Origin: Marinobacter halodurans
Lineage (GTDB): Bacteria > Pseudomonadota > Gammaproteobacteria > Pseudomonadales > Oleiphilaceae
Assembly: GCF_004327985.1 (NCBI RefSeq)
Contig: NZ_SJDL01000004.1
Coordinates: 62,001-126,000, forward strand
Direction: 5' to 3'
DNA: 64,000 bases
Below are positions 8,269 through 18,055 of this stretch, one piece after another. The notes under the pieces were generated by a model. It worked only from the letters and a program-made list of their open reading frames with translations, did not search any database and was not told the DNA's origin. The stretch's first letter is position 1. Each line of letters starts with the position of its first letter. The translations under genes and the position numbers were made by a program.

Positions 8269-9666
8269 CTACTGCCAGCCCTGCAGGGCGTTGACGCAGT
8301 CGTCGAGGAAGGGCTTGGGGTCGGCCATGACCGCCTCGTCGGCCACCACGCCGAACTGTACGCGACCGGCGTAGCTGACGATGCTGACACCCAGCCCGAT
8401 GTCGCCGGACTGGGGCACCCAGAACATCTGCTCCCGCACCCGGCAACCGGCCAGGTAACGCGACTCGGGCGTGCCCGGGACGTTGGAGACCACGGCACTG
8501 GCCTTGCGACAGAACAGGTCCGCCACCGGCTGCTGCCAGGTTTTCGGCAGCAGCCCGGCCGAGCACATCAGGCCCCAGGAAATCCCCGGCTGCCAGGAGC
8601 GCTTGAGGCGGCGTGTCTCGTGCTTGACCCGGTACAGGCATTCCAGCGGGCTGTGGGCGTCCACCGGCAAGGGCACGAACACGGTTCCGAACAGGTTGCC
8701 CAACTCACCGGGTTCGGGTTGAACCGAGTCCGGCAGCAGGCCGCGGATATCCACCGGCACGGCGGCGTGGAGCATGACCTCATCCAGGTCCAGCTCGTCG
8801 CCTTCCAGTTGTTTGCGCAGGGCCTGTGCCACGCAGGCCAGCAGGACATCGTTGATCTTGCAATGCGTGGTGTTGGCAATGTGGCGGAACGCCGCCAGCG
8901 GAATCGGCGCCGACCAACGGCACTGGCGTCGTCCCAGCAGCCCGGGCTTCAGTCGCGTGGGCGTGTCCTCCGGCTCCAGGACGTACTGGCTCAGCTCGTT
9001 GACCAGTTTCAGGCCGTTCCAGGCGGCTTTTTCCAACTGCTGGCGGTGCTTCGACAGCGCGTCCACCGGGGCATCGGAGGGGGCCACGTCCTCCACGCGG
9101 CCTTCATCGGCCAGGGTGACCTGGGTCTGTAGCCAGTGCCATCCGGCATCCAGCCAACGCCGGCCGCCGGAGACCCGCTCGCCTCCCGCCAGATCCGCCG
9201 GTAGCGCATCCGGCACCGTCGTGGTCAGCGCGTTGAACAGTTCGATCAGGGACAGGCCATCGGCGTAGCAATGGTGCATCCGCAGCAGCAGGGCGGCGCC
9301 CCCCTGGGCCCGGGGAATCAGCCAGAAGCCCCAGCGTGGCCGATAGTCCGGCATCGACTGGTTGAGACGGGCCGACAGCCAGTCCTGCAGGCGGGCCTCG
9401 TCCATGGGCTCGGGTTCGACGTGGAAATGGTGGCGCAGGCGGAACAGATCGTCCTCTTCCCAGACCCAGGCCGCCCCTTTGCGGACCGGCCGGCAACGAA
9501 AGCGGGCAATCCGCAACCAGTGATTCTCGAGGAAATGACGGAAGACGGGCGCGGTCAGGCCATCCACCCGCAACAGGACGGTAATCGTCATGGGATTGGC
9601 GGGAGATTCCATGGACAACCAGGCGGCATCGACGGGGGACAATAAGCTGGATTCCATGTGACTCAA
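8269..9666 (-). CDS. Wax ester synthase/diacylglycerol acyltransferase (WS/DGAT)
   Basis: A bifunctional acyl-CoA:alcohol/diacylglycerol acyltransferase of 465 residues, the usual length. It carries the catalytic motif HHCYADG (HHxxxDG class) near residues 133-139. The N-terminus LSPVDAAWLSMESPANPM is typical, and NDVLLACVAQALR and a C-terminal VSNVPG also fit the family. It makes storage wax esters or triacylglycerol from fatty acyl-CoA and is a hallmark of oil-storing marine bacteria. The first possible codon is TTG at 9666, 7 bases behind AGGG; an ATG three codons later (9657) is the alternative. It stands alone. Confidence 0.9.
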   Translation of the reverse strand: MSHMESSLLSPVDAAWLSMESPANPMTITVLLRVDGLTAPVFRHFLENHWLRIARFRCRPVRKGAAWVWEEDDLFRLRHHFHVEPEPMDEARLQDWLSARLNQSMPDYRPRWGFWLIPRAQGGAALLLRMHHCYADGLSLIELFNALTTTVPDALPADLAGGERVSGGRRWLDAGWHWLQTQVTLADEGRVEDVAPSDAPVDALSKHRQQLEKAAWNGLKLVNELSQYVLEPEDTPTRLKPGLLGRRQCRWSAPIPLAAFRHIANTTHCKINDVLLACVAQALRKQLEGDELDLDEVMLHAAVPVDIRGLLPDSVQPEPGELGNLFGTVFVPLPVDAHSPLECLYRVKHETRRLKRSWQPGISWGLMCSAGLLPKTWQQPVADLFCRKASAVVSNVPGTPESRYLAGCRVREQMFWVPQSGDIGLGVSIVSYAGRVQFGVVADEAVMADPKPFLDDCVNALQGWQ

Positions 9667-10148
9667 CGTCTGACCCTAACTGATGCGGTAGCTGAACAAC
9701 GTCCCGGCGGTTGTTGTTGGTGCCGGTGACTTTCCCATGACAGGCAAAGCATTGTGCCAGACATGCAGGACCCGCTCCATATCGCCTGCGGCAAACTGCA
9801 GAACCCGTAACAACGCGATATTACAAAAAATAACCCGCAAGCGGACGGACATCCTTATACTCGGGGTAACAGAAAGATTGCACCCTAACTTGTCATATCG
9901 GGCCTAAGCAGGCTTACGACCATCGTCTAGTCCATGCCCTAAACCCCTGATTATTCGTGCTATAACTCCGAGTGACCGAAATGGCGGCGAAAACGGGGTA
10001 ATCCACGCCATTAAAGGTCTGGGATAATGGGTTAGTGTCCGAGACGAGACACCGGAACTGACCGGGTGCATCACACAACGTTAAGCCGTGCCGCTCATTG
10101 CTGACGTATCAACAGGCAGGGCATCCAACCCGGATACGGGAGGCCAAC
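9667..10148. other. Gene-free divergent intergenic region
   Basis: Between the WS/DGAT gene (leftward) and an alpha/beta hydrolase (rightward). It is visibly richer in A and T around 9820-9990 and must hold both promoters. GATAAT at 10023-10028 and TATAAC near 9960 are candidate -10 boxes, but neither has a good -35 at proper spacing. No gene or repeat was seen. Confidence 0.4.
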
Positions 10149-11078
10149 ATGAAGGCAAGTCACGTACGTAAGCTGATCAAGCCGATCGACAGCGCCTATT
10201 CGGAAATGTTTTCCGGCCACGTCTATCGCGTGGGCAAGGGCGCCGTCTCCGTGCGTAACCACAGCGGTGAAGCGGAGCAGACCGTGATCGGCGTTCACGG
10301 CTTCCTGGAAAACCACTGCTATTTCACCCAGGCCTACGAAGCACCCACGACCGAACTGATCCTGCTGACCTGCAGCAACTATCACATTCCGGTGAATGGC
10401 GTGACGCCCGAGACGCCGGAGTGGGAAGTGCCGATCAGGCACCTGGAAGCCACCATCGAATACGATGCCTGCATCCTGAACCAGGCCCTGGCCAACCTGC
10501 CGACGACCGAACGCATCCGGGTTCACGGCCATTCACGCGGCGGTGCGGTCATCCTCGAAGGCGTGCGCCAGCGGCCGGAACTGTATGAGAATGTGGAGGT
10601 GGTGTTGGAAGCGCCGGTGCTGCCCCAGGCCAAACTGCATGCCCTGGTCACCACCTTGCTGGAGCCGGTCAGCCACGGCATGTGGCCCTGGCTCATCCGG
10701 CTGATCAACTCGGCCCCGTCATCCACCTACGGCCAGACCTTCTTCGGCAAGATGAACCCGCGCAAGAAACAGCTGCTGAGCCACCTGTTCTCGGCCACCC
10801 GGGATCACCTGACCATCGTGCGTAACATCGAGAACATCATGGCGTGGATGGAGCGCACGCCAACGGACGTCTATGAGGACATCCGCTATGGTACCTTCCT
10901 GATTCCGCAGGTGGACCGCATCCTGGATCGGGGCGCCATGCTCAACAGCGCCAGCCAGAGCCCGACCACCATGCGCATCATCGAAACCGAGGCGCCCAGC
11001 CACTTCATCACGCTGGACAGCAAGGAGTGGATTCCGTCTCTGGAGACGTTGCCACAGGCATCGTCCGGGATTGCTTGA
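10149..11078 (+). CDS. Alpha/beta hydrolase (esterase/lipase-like)
   Basis: A 309-residue alpha/beta-hydrolase-fold protein. The nucleophile elbow GHSRGG stands near residues 130-135, preceded by an oxyanion-hole segment VIGVHGFLENH near 42-52. A candidate catalytic acid lies in the C-terminal third, and a late His (SHFITLD) is the likely base. No signal peptide or membrane segment is seen, so it should be cytoplasmic. The ATG at 10149 follows GGGAGG by 5 bases; the longer frame from 10098 is unlikely. The neighbouring wax ester synthase and PHA protein suggest storage-lipid turnover, but the substrate is not known. Confidence 0.8.
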   Translation: MKASHVRKLIKPIDSAYSEMFSGHVYRVGKGAVSVRNHSGEAEQTVIGVHGFLENHCYFTQAYEAPTTELILLTCSNYHIPVNGVTPETPEWEVPIRHLEATIEYDACILNQALANLPTTERIRVHGHSRGGAVILEGVRQRPELYENVEVVLEAPVLPQAKLHALVTTLLEPVSHGMWPWLIRLINSAPSSTYGQTFFGKMNPRKKQLLSHLFSATRDHLTIVRNIENIMAWMERTPTDVYEDIRYGTFLIPQVDRILDRGAMLNSASQSPTTMRIIETEAPSHFITLDSKEWIPSLETLPQASSGIA

Positions 11079-11127
11079 ATCCGCTCAGTGACTCATACCC
11101 GACCCATCGAGAGCAAGACGCTGTAAA

Positions 11128-11256
11128 GCCCCTCGCCCCTGGCGGGAGAGGGGGGGTTGGGGAGAGGGGGTCGAGGCAGCGCCTCGGTCGGGTTTCTCCT
11201 CAGGTTTCAGGGCGCCTGCGGCGCTTACCCCACTCCACGCCCCACAACGGGAGAGG
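11128..11256. repeat. Intergenic GGGAGAGGG-type repeats
   Basis: A low-complexity intergenic stretch with several copies of (C)GGGAGAGGG and its complement, interrupted by palindromic CGAGGCAGCGCCTCG and GGCGCCTGCGGCGC. It resembles the short dispersed palindromic elements common between genes in high-GC proteobacteria. A related perfect palindrome occurs at 39141-39166. Confidence 0.5.
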
Positions 11257-11303
11257 GAGTGAATACCTGAAATTCGGTGGTTAAGTATTTCTTAAAGGTT
11301 CCC

Positions 11304-11585
11304 TCAGGCCCCGTCGACCAGCTTGTCCAACTGGGACTGGATCTCCGACTCGAACCGCGCCTTGAACGGGCGCAGCATCAGGCCCAGTTCCAGGTGCACC
11401 TGGAGTTCTTCCGGCGTCACGTTGAGATGCCCCTTCACCCCGCTGCGCTTGAAGCGCAGGGTGTCGCCTTCCCACTGGTAATCCACATCGAACTGCCTGG
11501 ACAGGTCCTGGGCCAGGGATTCCGCGGCCTGGCGGGCGTGGTCGTGATCAAGGGAGTGGTGGCGGTTGATATCGATGGTGGACAT
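11304..11585 (-). CDS. Polyhydroxyalkanoic acid system family protein
   Basis: A 93-residue protein of the small PHA-system family found near ubiE and pha genes in Pseudomonas and Marinobacter. The pattern is IDINRHHSLDHDHARQAAES, then LAQDLSRQFDVDYQWEGDTL, a SGVKGHLNVTPEELQVHLEL segment and a basic helical C-terminus. Its biochemical role is not established; it is thought to be granule-associated or regulatory. The ATG at 11585 follows GGGG. It faces away from ubiE. Confidence 0.75.
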   Translation of the reverse strand: MSTIDINRHHSLDHDHARQAAESLAQDLSRQFDVDYQWEGDTLRFKRSGVKGHLNVTPEELQVHLELGLMLRPFKARFESEIQSQLDKLVDGA

Positions 11586-11712
11586 GCTTACCCCGGTTAA
11601 TGATGAAACTGGATGATGTGCCGGCCTTCTTCGAGGGCCCTGCAAAATGGTTTACCCGGCAGTTTAAGGCTTTCCCCGGTGGGCGCAACCGGACGCCCGC
11701 GACGCTTCCCGC

Positions 11713-11740
11713 TTGTAGCCTGCCATCTTCCCGTTAGAAT
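11713..11740 (+). promoter_or_regulatory. Possible sigma-70 promoter of the ubiE operon
   Basis: TTGTAG, then 16 bases, then TAGAAT, about 70 bases before the ubiE start. Confidence 0.45.
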
Positions 11741-11809
11741 ACAGGATTGCCCGGCGCAGACCGTCGAATCGGCTGCCCACGCCTTCATTTCCCCAGGGGA
11801 CCACTGCTC

Positions 11810-12595
11810 ATGACTGATCCGCAGACCAAACACGCCGAGACCGACGCGTCACAGGACGAGAGTACCCATTTCGGCTACCGCCAGGTCCGGCGTTCGGAGA
11901 AGGCTGGCCAGGTGGCGGAGGTCTTCCATTCCGTGGCCGGCAAGTACGACGTCATGAACGACCTGATGTCGATGGGCATCCACCGGCTGTGGAAACGGTT
12001 CACCATCGAGCTGAGCGGCGTGCGCCCCGGTCACCGGGTGCTGGATATCGCCGGCGGCACCGGCGACCTGACCATGAAATTCTCCGACCTGGTGGGCCGC
12101 GACGGCCAAGTGGTCCTGGCCGATATCAACGCCTCCATGCTGCAGGTGGGCCGCAGCCGACTCACCGACCGGGGCTACGTGGGCAACATCGAGTACGTCC
12201 AGGCGGACGCCGAGCACCTACCGTTCCCGGACAACAGTTTCAACGCCGTCAGCATTGCCTTCGGCCTGCGCAACGTCACCGACAAGGACCAGGCGCTGCG
12301 GGACATGTGCCGGGTACTCAAACCCGGCGGCAAGCTGCTGGTGCTGGAATTCTCCAAGCCCACCAACCCGCTGCTGAACAAGGCGTACGACCTATACTCG
12401 TTCAACGCCCTGCCGCTGATGGGTCAGTTGATTGCCGGCGACAGCAGCAGTTACCAGTACCTGGCCGAATCCATCCGCATGCACCCGGACCAGGACACCC
12501 TCAAGGGCATGATGGACACAGCCGGCTTCGTACAGACCCGCTATCACAATATGACCGGCGGGATCGTGGCCCTGCACGTGGGAGTCAAACCCTGA
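11810..12595 (+). CDS. ubiE: Ubiquinone/menaquinone C-methyltransferase UbiE
   Basis: A class I SAM-dependent methyltransferase of 261 residues that methylates the quinone ring carbon in ubiquinone (and menaquinone) synthesis. SAM motif I is [13 protein letters not shown]. The UbiE signatures [19 protein letters not shown] and [20 protein letters not shown] are present. The ATG at 11810 follows AGGGGA. Its TGA overlaps the ATG of ubiJ by one base (TGATG), so the ubiE-ubiJ-ubiB genes are translationally coupled. Confidence 0.97.
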   Translation: MTDPQTKHAETDASQDESTHFGYRQVRRSEKAGQVAEVFHSVAGKYDVMNDLMSMGIHRLWKRFTIELSGVRPGHRVLDIAGGTGDLTMKFSDLVGRDGQVVLADINASMLQVGRSRLTDRGYVGNIEYVQADAEHLPFPDNSFNAVSIAFGLRNVTDKDQALRDMCRVLKPGGKLLVLEFSKPTNPLLNKAYDLYSFNALPLMGQLIAGDSSSYQYLAESIRMHPDQDTLKGMMDTAGFVQTRYHNMTGGIVALHVGVKP

Positions 12596-13242
12596 TGTTG
12601 CCGGGCCCGACCCTGCAGGCGGCGATCACGCAGGTCATCGAACAGGCCCTCAACCGGGCCCTGGCCCTGGATCCGGCCGGACGCCGGGCGTTGCTGGGTG
12701 CCCTGTCGGCACCGGTACAGTTCGACATCAGCGGTCCCGGGCTGTGCCTGTCCCTGCAGGGCGTGGGCGAACAGGTCAGGGTGGGCAGTACGCCGCCGAC
12801 GGACGCCGCGCTGACGGTCAGCGGCCGGCCCATGGCCTTTGCGGCCCTTGCCCAGGGCGACGACCGGGTCTTCAGTGACGAGCGCTTGCAGGTCCAGGGC
12901 GACGTCAGCCGTGCCCACGCCCTGCAGCGTGCCCTGGCGCAGCTCAAGCCCGACTGGGAAGCTGCCCTGGCGCGTTATACCGGCGACGTGCCGGCGCATT
13001 TCCTCGGTCAGCGCGTACGCGGCGCACTGCGCTGGCAGAAGCAGGCGTTCGCCTCGCTGAACGCCAACCTGGAAGAGTACATCCACGAAGAAAGCCGGTC
13101 CCTGCCCGGGCGCAACGAGCTGGCCGCCACCTTTGAAGACATCGATCAACTGGCGCTGCAGACCGACCGCCTGGCCGCCCGCCTGGAGCGGCTGCAACAG
13201 CAGCTCGATGCCGATTCATCCCCGCCGACGGAGTCGTCGTGA
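12595..13242 (+). CDS. ubiJ: Ubiquinone biosynthesis accessory factor UbiJ
   Basis: A 215-residue SCP2-domain protein. The lipid-binding SCP2 fold covers about residues 10-115 ([18 protein letters not shown], then [20 protein letters not shown]), followed by a C-terminal helical/coiled-coil part with [16 protein letters not shown]. UbiJ binds ubiquinone intermediates and scaffolds the soluble Ubi complex. Its place between ubiE and ubiB is the standard gammaproteobacterial order. It overlaps ubiB by 4 bases (GTGA). Confidence 0.93.
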   Translation: MLPGPTLQAAITQVIEQALNRALALDPAGRRALLGALSAPVQFDISGPGLCLSLQGVGEQVRVGSTPPTDAALTVSGRPMAFAALAQGDDRVFSDERLQVQGDVSRAHALQRALAQLKPDWEAALARYTGDVPAHFLGQRVRGALRWQKQAFASLNANLEEYIHEESRSLPGRNELAATFEDIDQLALQTDRLAARLERLQQQLDADSSPPTESS

Positions 13243-14882
13243 CGCGCATTCAACGCCTTTTCCGCATTGCCTGGGTTTTCAGCAAGTACCGACTGGATGA
13301 ATTCCTCCCCCTGGCCGACCTGCCCTGGCCACTGCGGCTGCTGTTCACATTGGCGCCCTGGCACCTGTTCCCGACCTATCGCGCCAGCCGCGGCGAACGC
13401 CTGAGACTGGCGCTGGAGGAACTGGGCCCGATCTTCGTCAAATTCGGCCAGATCCTGTCCACCCGTCGCGACCTGCTACCGGATGACATGGCCAACGCCC
13501 TGCAACAGCTACAGGACCGGGTGCCGCCCTTCCCCGGCAGCGAGGCCCAGGCCATCGTGGAAGCGTCCCTCGGCCAGCCGGTGGGCCGGTTGTTCAAAAC
13601 GTTCGACAGCAATCCCATGGCGTCCGCCTCGGTGGCCCAGGTGCATGCCGCCACCCTGCACTCGGGCCAGTCCGTGGTGGTCAAGGTGATCCGCCCCGGT
13701 ATCGAGCGGGTGATCCGCCAGGACATCGCCCTGATGCTGATGATGGCAACGCTGCTGGAGCGCTACTGGTCGGAAGGCCGGCGCCTGCGCCCGGTTGAGG
13801 TGGTACGGGACTACGAGCAGACCATCCACGACGAGCTGGACATGCAGCGCGAGGCCGCCAACGCGTCCCAACTGCGCCGCAATTTCGGCGGGTCCACCCT
13901 GATCTATATTCCGGAGGTATTCTGGGAGTACACGGCGCAGAAGGTGCTGGTGATGGAACGCATCAAGGGCATTCCGGTGGCCGACACCGAAGCCCTGAAT
14001 GCCGCCGGCGTGAACATGAAGGCGCTGGCCGAGAAGGGCGTGGAGATTTTCTTCACCCAGGTGTTCCGGGACAGCTTCTTCCACGCCGACATGCACCCGG
14101 GCAACATTTTCGTGGACGCCAGCAATCCACAGGATCCGCGCTACATTGCCATCGATTTCGGTATCGTCGGGACGCTGGCGCCGGAGGACCAGAGCTACCT
14201 GGCCCGCAACCTGCTGGCGTTCTTCCGCCGCGACTACCGGCAGGTGGCCGAGCTGCACATCCAGTCCGGCTGGATCCCGGCGCATACCCGGGTCAATGAA
14301 TTCGAGGCCGCCATCCGGACCGTGTGCGAACCGATCTTCGAGCGGCCACTCAGCGAGATCTCCTTCGGCCACTTCCTGCTGCGCCTGTTCCAGACCGCCC
14401 GCCGCTTCGAGATGGAAGTCCAGCCGCAGCTGGTGCTGCTGCAGAAAACCCTGCTCAACGTGGAGGGCCTGGGTCGCCAGCTCTACCCCGAGCTGGACCT
14501 GTGGAGCACCGCCCAGCCCTTCCTCGAAGCCTGGATGCGCCGGCGCATCGGGCCTCCGGGCATGTTCAAGGCCCTCAAGGAGCACCTGCCTGCCTGGCTG
14601 GAGCAGTCGCCGGAAATGCCGCAACTGGTGCACGATGCGTTATTGCGCGTTCGCGATCTGGATCGCGCCCCGGCCTCCGATCAGGCTACACTGAAGGCCT
14701 TACGGGACGCCGAGGAAGCCCGCCGCCGCAGTTTCCGGCGGACGCTGCTGGGTGTCGCCTGCCTGGCCGGTGCCTGGCTGACGACACAACCGATAAACTG
14801 GGCCGCGATCTCGACCATTCCCACCCAGGGCTGGATCCTGATTGCCGCGGCCGGCTGGCTGCTGATTGGCCGACGCCCCTGA
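13239..14882 (+). CDS. ubiB: Ubiquinone biosynthesis ATPase-like kinase UbiB
   Basis: A 547-residue member of the ABC1/ADCK/UbiB atypical kinase family. The KxGQ-type motif is [16 protein letters not shown], followed by a modified Ala-rich loop [24 protein letters not shown], the catalytic loop [10 protein letters not shown] and the metal-binding AIDFGIVG. Two hydrophobic C-terminal segments anchor it in the inner membrane. UbiB is thought to use ATP to extract membrane-bound ubiquinone precursors. It starts with GTG inside the ubiJ stop. Confidence 0.97.
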   Translation: MTRIQRLFRIAWVFSKYRLDEFLPLADLPWPLRLLFTLAPWHLFPTYRASRGERLRLALEELGPIFVKFGQILSTRRDLLPDDMANALQQLQDRVPPFPGSEAQAIVEASLGQPVGRLFKTFDSNPMASASVAQVHAATLHSGQSVVVKVIRPGIERVIRQDIALMLMMATLLERYWSEGRRLRPVEVVRDYEQTIHDELDMQREAANASQLRRNFGGSTLIYIPEVFWEYTAQKVLVMERIKGIPVADTEALNAAGVNMKALAEKGVEIFFTQVFRDSFFHADMHPGNIFVDASNPQDPRYIAIDFGIVGTLAPEDQSYLARNLLAFFRRDYRQVAELHIQSGWIPAHTRVNEFEAAIRTVCEPIFERPLSEISFGHFLLRLFQTARRFEMEVQPQLVLLQKTLLNVEGLGRQLYPELDLWSTAQPFLEAWMRRRIGPPGMFKALKEHLPAWLEQSPEMPQLVHDALLRVRDLDRAPASDQATLKALRDAEEARRRSFRRTLLGVACLAGAWLTTQPINWAAISTIPTQGWILIAAAGWLLIGRRP

Positions 14883-14908
14883 ACGAGACACAACCGGACC
14901 GGAGAATC

Positions 14909-15334
14909 ATGCAAGACACGACTGCCATCCCGACCGACTGGCTGGATGAGATCAAGTGGGACGATCAGGGCCTGGTCCCGGCCATCGCCCAGGATGCCGC
15001 CAGCGGCGACATCCTGATGATGGCGTGGATGAATCGCGAAGCCCTGGCACTGACCGTGGCCGAAAACCGCGCCATCTACTGGTCGCGCTCGCGCGGCAAA
15101 CTCTGGCGCAAGGGCGAATCCTCAGGCCATGTGCAGTTGGTGTCGGAAATCCGCCTGGACTGCGACGCCGATGTGATTGTCCTGAAAGTGGACCAACTGG
15201 GCGACATCGCCTGCCATACCGGCCGGCGCAGTTGCTTCTACCGGCGCCTGGAGAACGGCGATTGGGTCAGTGTCGAGCCGGTGCTGAAGGAGCCGGATGC
15301 GATCTATGGCAAGCAGGGAGATCCGTCCGCATGA
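14909..15334 (+). CDS. hisI: Phosphoribosyl-AMP cyclohydrolase HisI
   Basis: A 141-residue monofunctional enzyme for the third step of histidine synthesis, opening the PR-AMP ring. Family signatures [27 protein letters not shown] and the metal ligands DCDAD and [11 protein letters not shown] are all present. The ATG at 14909 follows GGAG. The stop overlaps the hisE start (ATGA). hisI and hisE are separate here, unlike the fused hisIE of enterobacteria. Confidence 0.96.
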   Translation: MQDTTAIPTDWLDEIKWDDQGLVPAIAQDAASGDILMMAWMNREALALTVAENRAIYWSRSRGKLWRKGESSGHVQLVSEIRLDCDADVIVLKVDQLGDIACHTGRRSCFYRRLENGDWVSVEPVLKEPDAIYGKQGDPSA

Positions 15335-15675
15335 GCGAAACCACCCAAGATGTCCTGGGCGAGCTGGCGAAAGTCCTGGAAGCCCGCAAAGGCGCCAGCC
15401 CCGACAGCTCCTATGTGGCCAGCCTGCACCACAAGGGCCTGAACAAGATCCTGGAGAAAGTCGGCGAGGAATGCACCGAGATGCTGCTCGCCGCCAAGGA
15501 CGCCCAGCAGACCGGCGAAAAAGATGAGCTGGTCTACGAGACCGCGGATCTCTGGTTCCACAGCCTGGTGGCCCTGTCCCACCTGGGGCTGGGACCGGAC
15601 GACGTGTTGCAGGAACTGGCGCGGCGCTTCGACCTGTCCGGCCTGGACGAGAAGGCGGCCCGAAAGCCGCAATAA
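15331..15675 (+). CDS. hisE: Phosphoribosyl-ATP pyrophosphatase HisE
   Basis: A 114-residue MazG-like all-helical enzyme that converts PR-ATP to PR-AMP, the second step of histidine synthesis. The metal-binding helices [19 protein letters not shown] and [19 protein letters not shown] carry the expected Glu and Asp residues. Coupled to hisI by ATGA overlap and followed 120 bases later by tatA. Confidence 0.96.
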   Translation: MSETTQDVLGELAKVLEARKGASPDSSYVASLHHKGLNKILEKVGEECTEMLLAAKDAQQTGEKDELVYETADLWFHSLVALSHLGLGPDDVLQELARRFDLSGLDEKAARKPQ

Positions 15676-15795
15676 AACAGTAACAAACAGCGACTACTGT
15701 GCCGTCTGGTAATCGCTCGGTCATCTGCGGCTTTACCAAACCGGTTGCAGGTAGCGTACAATCAAGGACACAACATCGATCGTGAGGGCTCTGAC

Positions 15796-16029
15796 ATGGG
15801 TATCAGCATCTGGCAACTACTGATTGTTCTCGGCATTGTGGTCCTCCTGTTCGGCACCAAGAAACTGCGTAACATCGGTTCCGACCTGGGCGGTGCGGTC
15901 CGCGGCTTCAAGAAGTCCATGGCCGACGAAGACCAGAACCAGCAGAAGGAGTCACTGGACCAGAGCAAGGATGGCAATGTCTACGAAGCCACCAGCACTG
16001 AATCCGCTGACAAGAAAACCCACAGCTGA
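15796..16029 (+). CDS. tatA: Sec-independent translocase subunit TatA
   Basis: A 77-residue protein with one N-terminal membrane helix ([18 protein letters not shown]), a hinge, an amphipathic helix ([20 protein letters not shown] with the conserved FG and FK) and an acidic, disordered tail. It forms the pore-like assembly of the Tat system for folded proteins. The ATG at 15796 lies behind GAGG; the longer frame upstream is not TatA-like. First gene of tatABC. Confidence 0.95.
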   Translation: MGISIWQLLIVLGIVVLLFGTKKLRNIGSDLGGAVRGFKKSMADEDQNQQKESLDQSKDGNVYEATSTESADKKTHS

Positions 16030-16040
16030 GCCGACGCCCG

Positions 16041-16496
16041 ATGTTCGACATTGGCTTCATGGAGCTGCTGATCTGCGGCATCATCGCCCTGCTGGTGCTG
16101 GGCCCGGAGCGACTGCCCGGTGCTGCCCGCAGCGCGGGGCGCTGGGTCGGGCGCACGCGCCGCCTGGTGCGTCAGTTCACCAGTGAGCTGGACCGGCAAA
16201 TCAAGGCCGAGGAACTCAAGGAGCAGCTCCGCAAGGAGGGCGGCATCGATCTGGACGGCGTCCAGAAGAACGTCCGCGACGGCCTGGACAAGGCCCGGGA
16301 CTACGAACATCTGCTGCTGTCCGACGAGGACAGAGGCAGGGACCGTTCAACACCGCCCCCCCGCGAGGAAGCCCTGGAAGAAGCCGGGTACTACGCCGAG
16401 CAGGACGCGGCTGCGACCGCCGAACAGCATCGTTCTGATTCCGACGCCTCCGCCACCCCGCAGGACCAACAGGCTACACCGGAAAACCGAACATGA
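16041..16496 (+). CDS. tatB: Tat translocase subunit TatB
   Basis: A 151-residue protein with one N-terminal membrane helix (MFDIGFMELLICGIIALLVL), the conserved GPERLP turn, an amphipathic helix with RSAGRWVGRTRRLV, and a long hydrophilic C-terminal tail rich in Glu and Ala. TatB forms the substrate receptor with TatC. It overlaps tatC by 4 bases (ATGA). Confidence 0.95.
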   Translation: MFDIGFMELLICGIIALLVLGPERLPGAARSAGRWVGRTRRLVRQFTSELDRQIKAEELKEQLRKEGGIDLDGVQKNVRDGLDKARDYEHLLLSDEDRGRDRSTPPPREEALEEAGYYAEQDAAATAEQHRSDSDASATPQDQQATPENRT

Positions 16497-17332
16497 CGTC
16501 GCCCCCCTCTGGAGATGCCGTGCCCTCCACCGACGAGGAAAAGCTCAAGACGCCATCGCCGGCCAACGACGGCCCGGACGACGACGAGCTGCAACCGGAA
16601 ATGTCGCTGATCGACCACCTGCTGGAGCTGCGTAACCGACTCCTGAAGATGGTGCTGGCGACACTGATCTGCTTTGCCGGGATCTACCCGTTCGCCAACA
16701 GGATCTACCTGTGGGTTTCCCAGCCGCTGCGTGACCTGCTGCCGGAAGGCCAGGTGATGATCGCCACCGACGTCACCTCCCCCTTCTTCGCGCCACTGAA
16801 GCTGGCGCTGGTGCTGTCGGTGTTCGTGGCCATCCCCTACATCCTCTACCAGCTGTGGAGCTTTGTGGCGCCCGGCCTGTATCGCCATGAGAAGAAGCTG
16901 GCTTTCCCGCTGCTGTTCTCATCGGTCGTGCTCTTCTACCTGGGCGCGGTGTTCGCCTACTTCGTCGTGTTCCCGCTGGTGTTCGGTTTCTTCACGACGG
17001 TCGGACCGGAAGGTATTTCCGAGATGCCCGACATCAGCAGCTACCTGACCTTCGTGCTGAAGATGTTCTTTGCGTTCGGGGTGGCGTTCGAGATTCCCAT
17101 CGCCGTCATCCTGATGATCCTGGCCGGCATCACTACCCCGGAAGACCTCGCCGCCAAACGCCCCTACGTGGTGGTGGGCTGTTTCATTGTCGGCATGCTG
17201 CTGACCCCGCCGGACGTGATCTCGCAGACCTTGCTGGCCCTGCCCATGTGGGTGCTGTTCGAACTGGGCATCCTGTTCGGCCGGCTGGCCCGCCGGCACA
17301 CGGAAGACGCACCCGCCGACGAGGCGCCATGA
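16493..17332 (+). CDS. tatC: Tat translocase subunit TatC
   Basis: A 279-residue membrane protein with six hydrophobic segments, the Tat signal-peptide receptor. Conserved features are MSLIDHLLELRNRLLK before the first helix, PFFAPLKLALVLSVFVAIPY, the FVAPGLYRHEKK loop and FAFGVAFEIPI. A hydrophilic N-terminal extension of about 35 residues precedes the core. Its stop overlaps the rsmE start (ATGA), so the methyltransferase is co-translated. Confidence 0.96.
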   Translation: MTSPPSGDAVPSTDEEKLKTPSPANDGPDDDELQPEMSLIDHLLELRNRLLKMVLATLICFAGIYPFANRIYLWVSQPLRDLLPEGQVMIATDVTSPFFAPLKLALVLSVFVAIPYILYQLWSFVAPGLYRHEKKLAFPLLFSSVVLFYLGAVFAYFVVFPLVFGFFTTVGPEGISEMPDISSYLTFVLKMFFAFGVAFEIPIAVILMILAGITTPEDLAAKRPYVVVGCFIVGMLLTPPDVISQTLLALPMWVLFELGILFGRLARRHTEDAPADEAP

Positions 17333-18051
17333 ACCTCGGCCTGCTGTTCGACGAGGATTTCGTGGGCGACAACCAGGTGATCTTGCGGGACCGGCGCCGC
17401 AAGCACCTGGAGGAAGTCCTCAAGGTCGACGTTGGCGATCGCGTGCCCCTGGGCCGGGTTAATGGCGCAATGGGCCTCGGCACCATTGACTACCTGGACG
17501 ACCGCGAAGCGCGCCTTACGGTCACCCTCGATTCGCCGCCGCCGGCTCCCCTGCCGCTCACCCTGGTGCTGGCCATGCCCCGCCCCAAGATGTTCCGCCG
17601 CGTCCTACAGACCTGTGCAGCACTGGGCGTGAAGGACATCTGGCTGATCAACGCCTACAAGGTGGAAAAAAGCTTCTGGCAGACGCCCTGGCTCTCGGAC
17701 GCGCACCTGCGGGAAAACCTGACGTTGGGACTGGAACAGTCGAAAGACACGCGGATGCCCGAGGTGCACATCCGCCAGCGCTTCAAGCCGTTCGTGGAAG
17801 ATGAGTTGCCGGGCCTGATGCGGGAACGCCCGGGCCTGGTGGCCCATCCCGGCACCGATGTGCCCTGCCCCGCGCACGCCAACACCCCGGCCACCCTCTG
17901 CATCGGCCCGGAAGGTGGTTTTATCCCCTACGAAGTGGAGAAACTGGTGGCAGCCGGCGCCCGGGCGGTGCACCTGGGCTCGCGCATTCTGCGAGTGGAG
18001 ACGGCAGTGCCGGTGCTGGTCAGCCGGCTGTTCGACGCCTGCGAATTCTGA
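17329..18051 (+). CDS. rsmE: 16S rRNA m3U1498 methyltransferase RsmE
   Basis: A 240-residue SPOUT-class methyltransferase that modifies U1498 of 16S rRNA. An N-terminal PUA-like domain (RDRRRKHLEEVLKVDVGD) precedes the knotted C-terminal domain with CIGPEGGFIPYEVE and LGSRILRVETA, the SAM-binding knot. It ends 4 bases before the end of the convergent ubiI gene, with no terminator between them. Confidence 0.96.
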   Translation: MNLGLLFDEDFVGDNQVILRDRRRKHLEEVLKVDVGDRVPLGRVNGAMGLGTIDYLDDREARLTVTLDSPPPAPLPLTLVLAMPRPKMFRRVLQTCAALGVKDIWLINAYKVEKSFWQTPWLSDAHLRENLTLGLEQSKDTRMPEVHIRQRFKPFVEDELPGLMRERPGLVAHPGTDVPCPAHANTPATLCIGPEGGFIPYEVEKLVAAGARAVHLGSRILRVETAVPVLVSRLFDACEF

Positions 18052-18055
18052 TTCC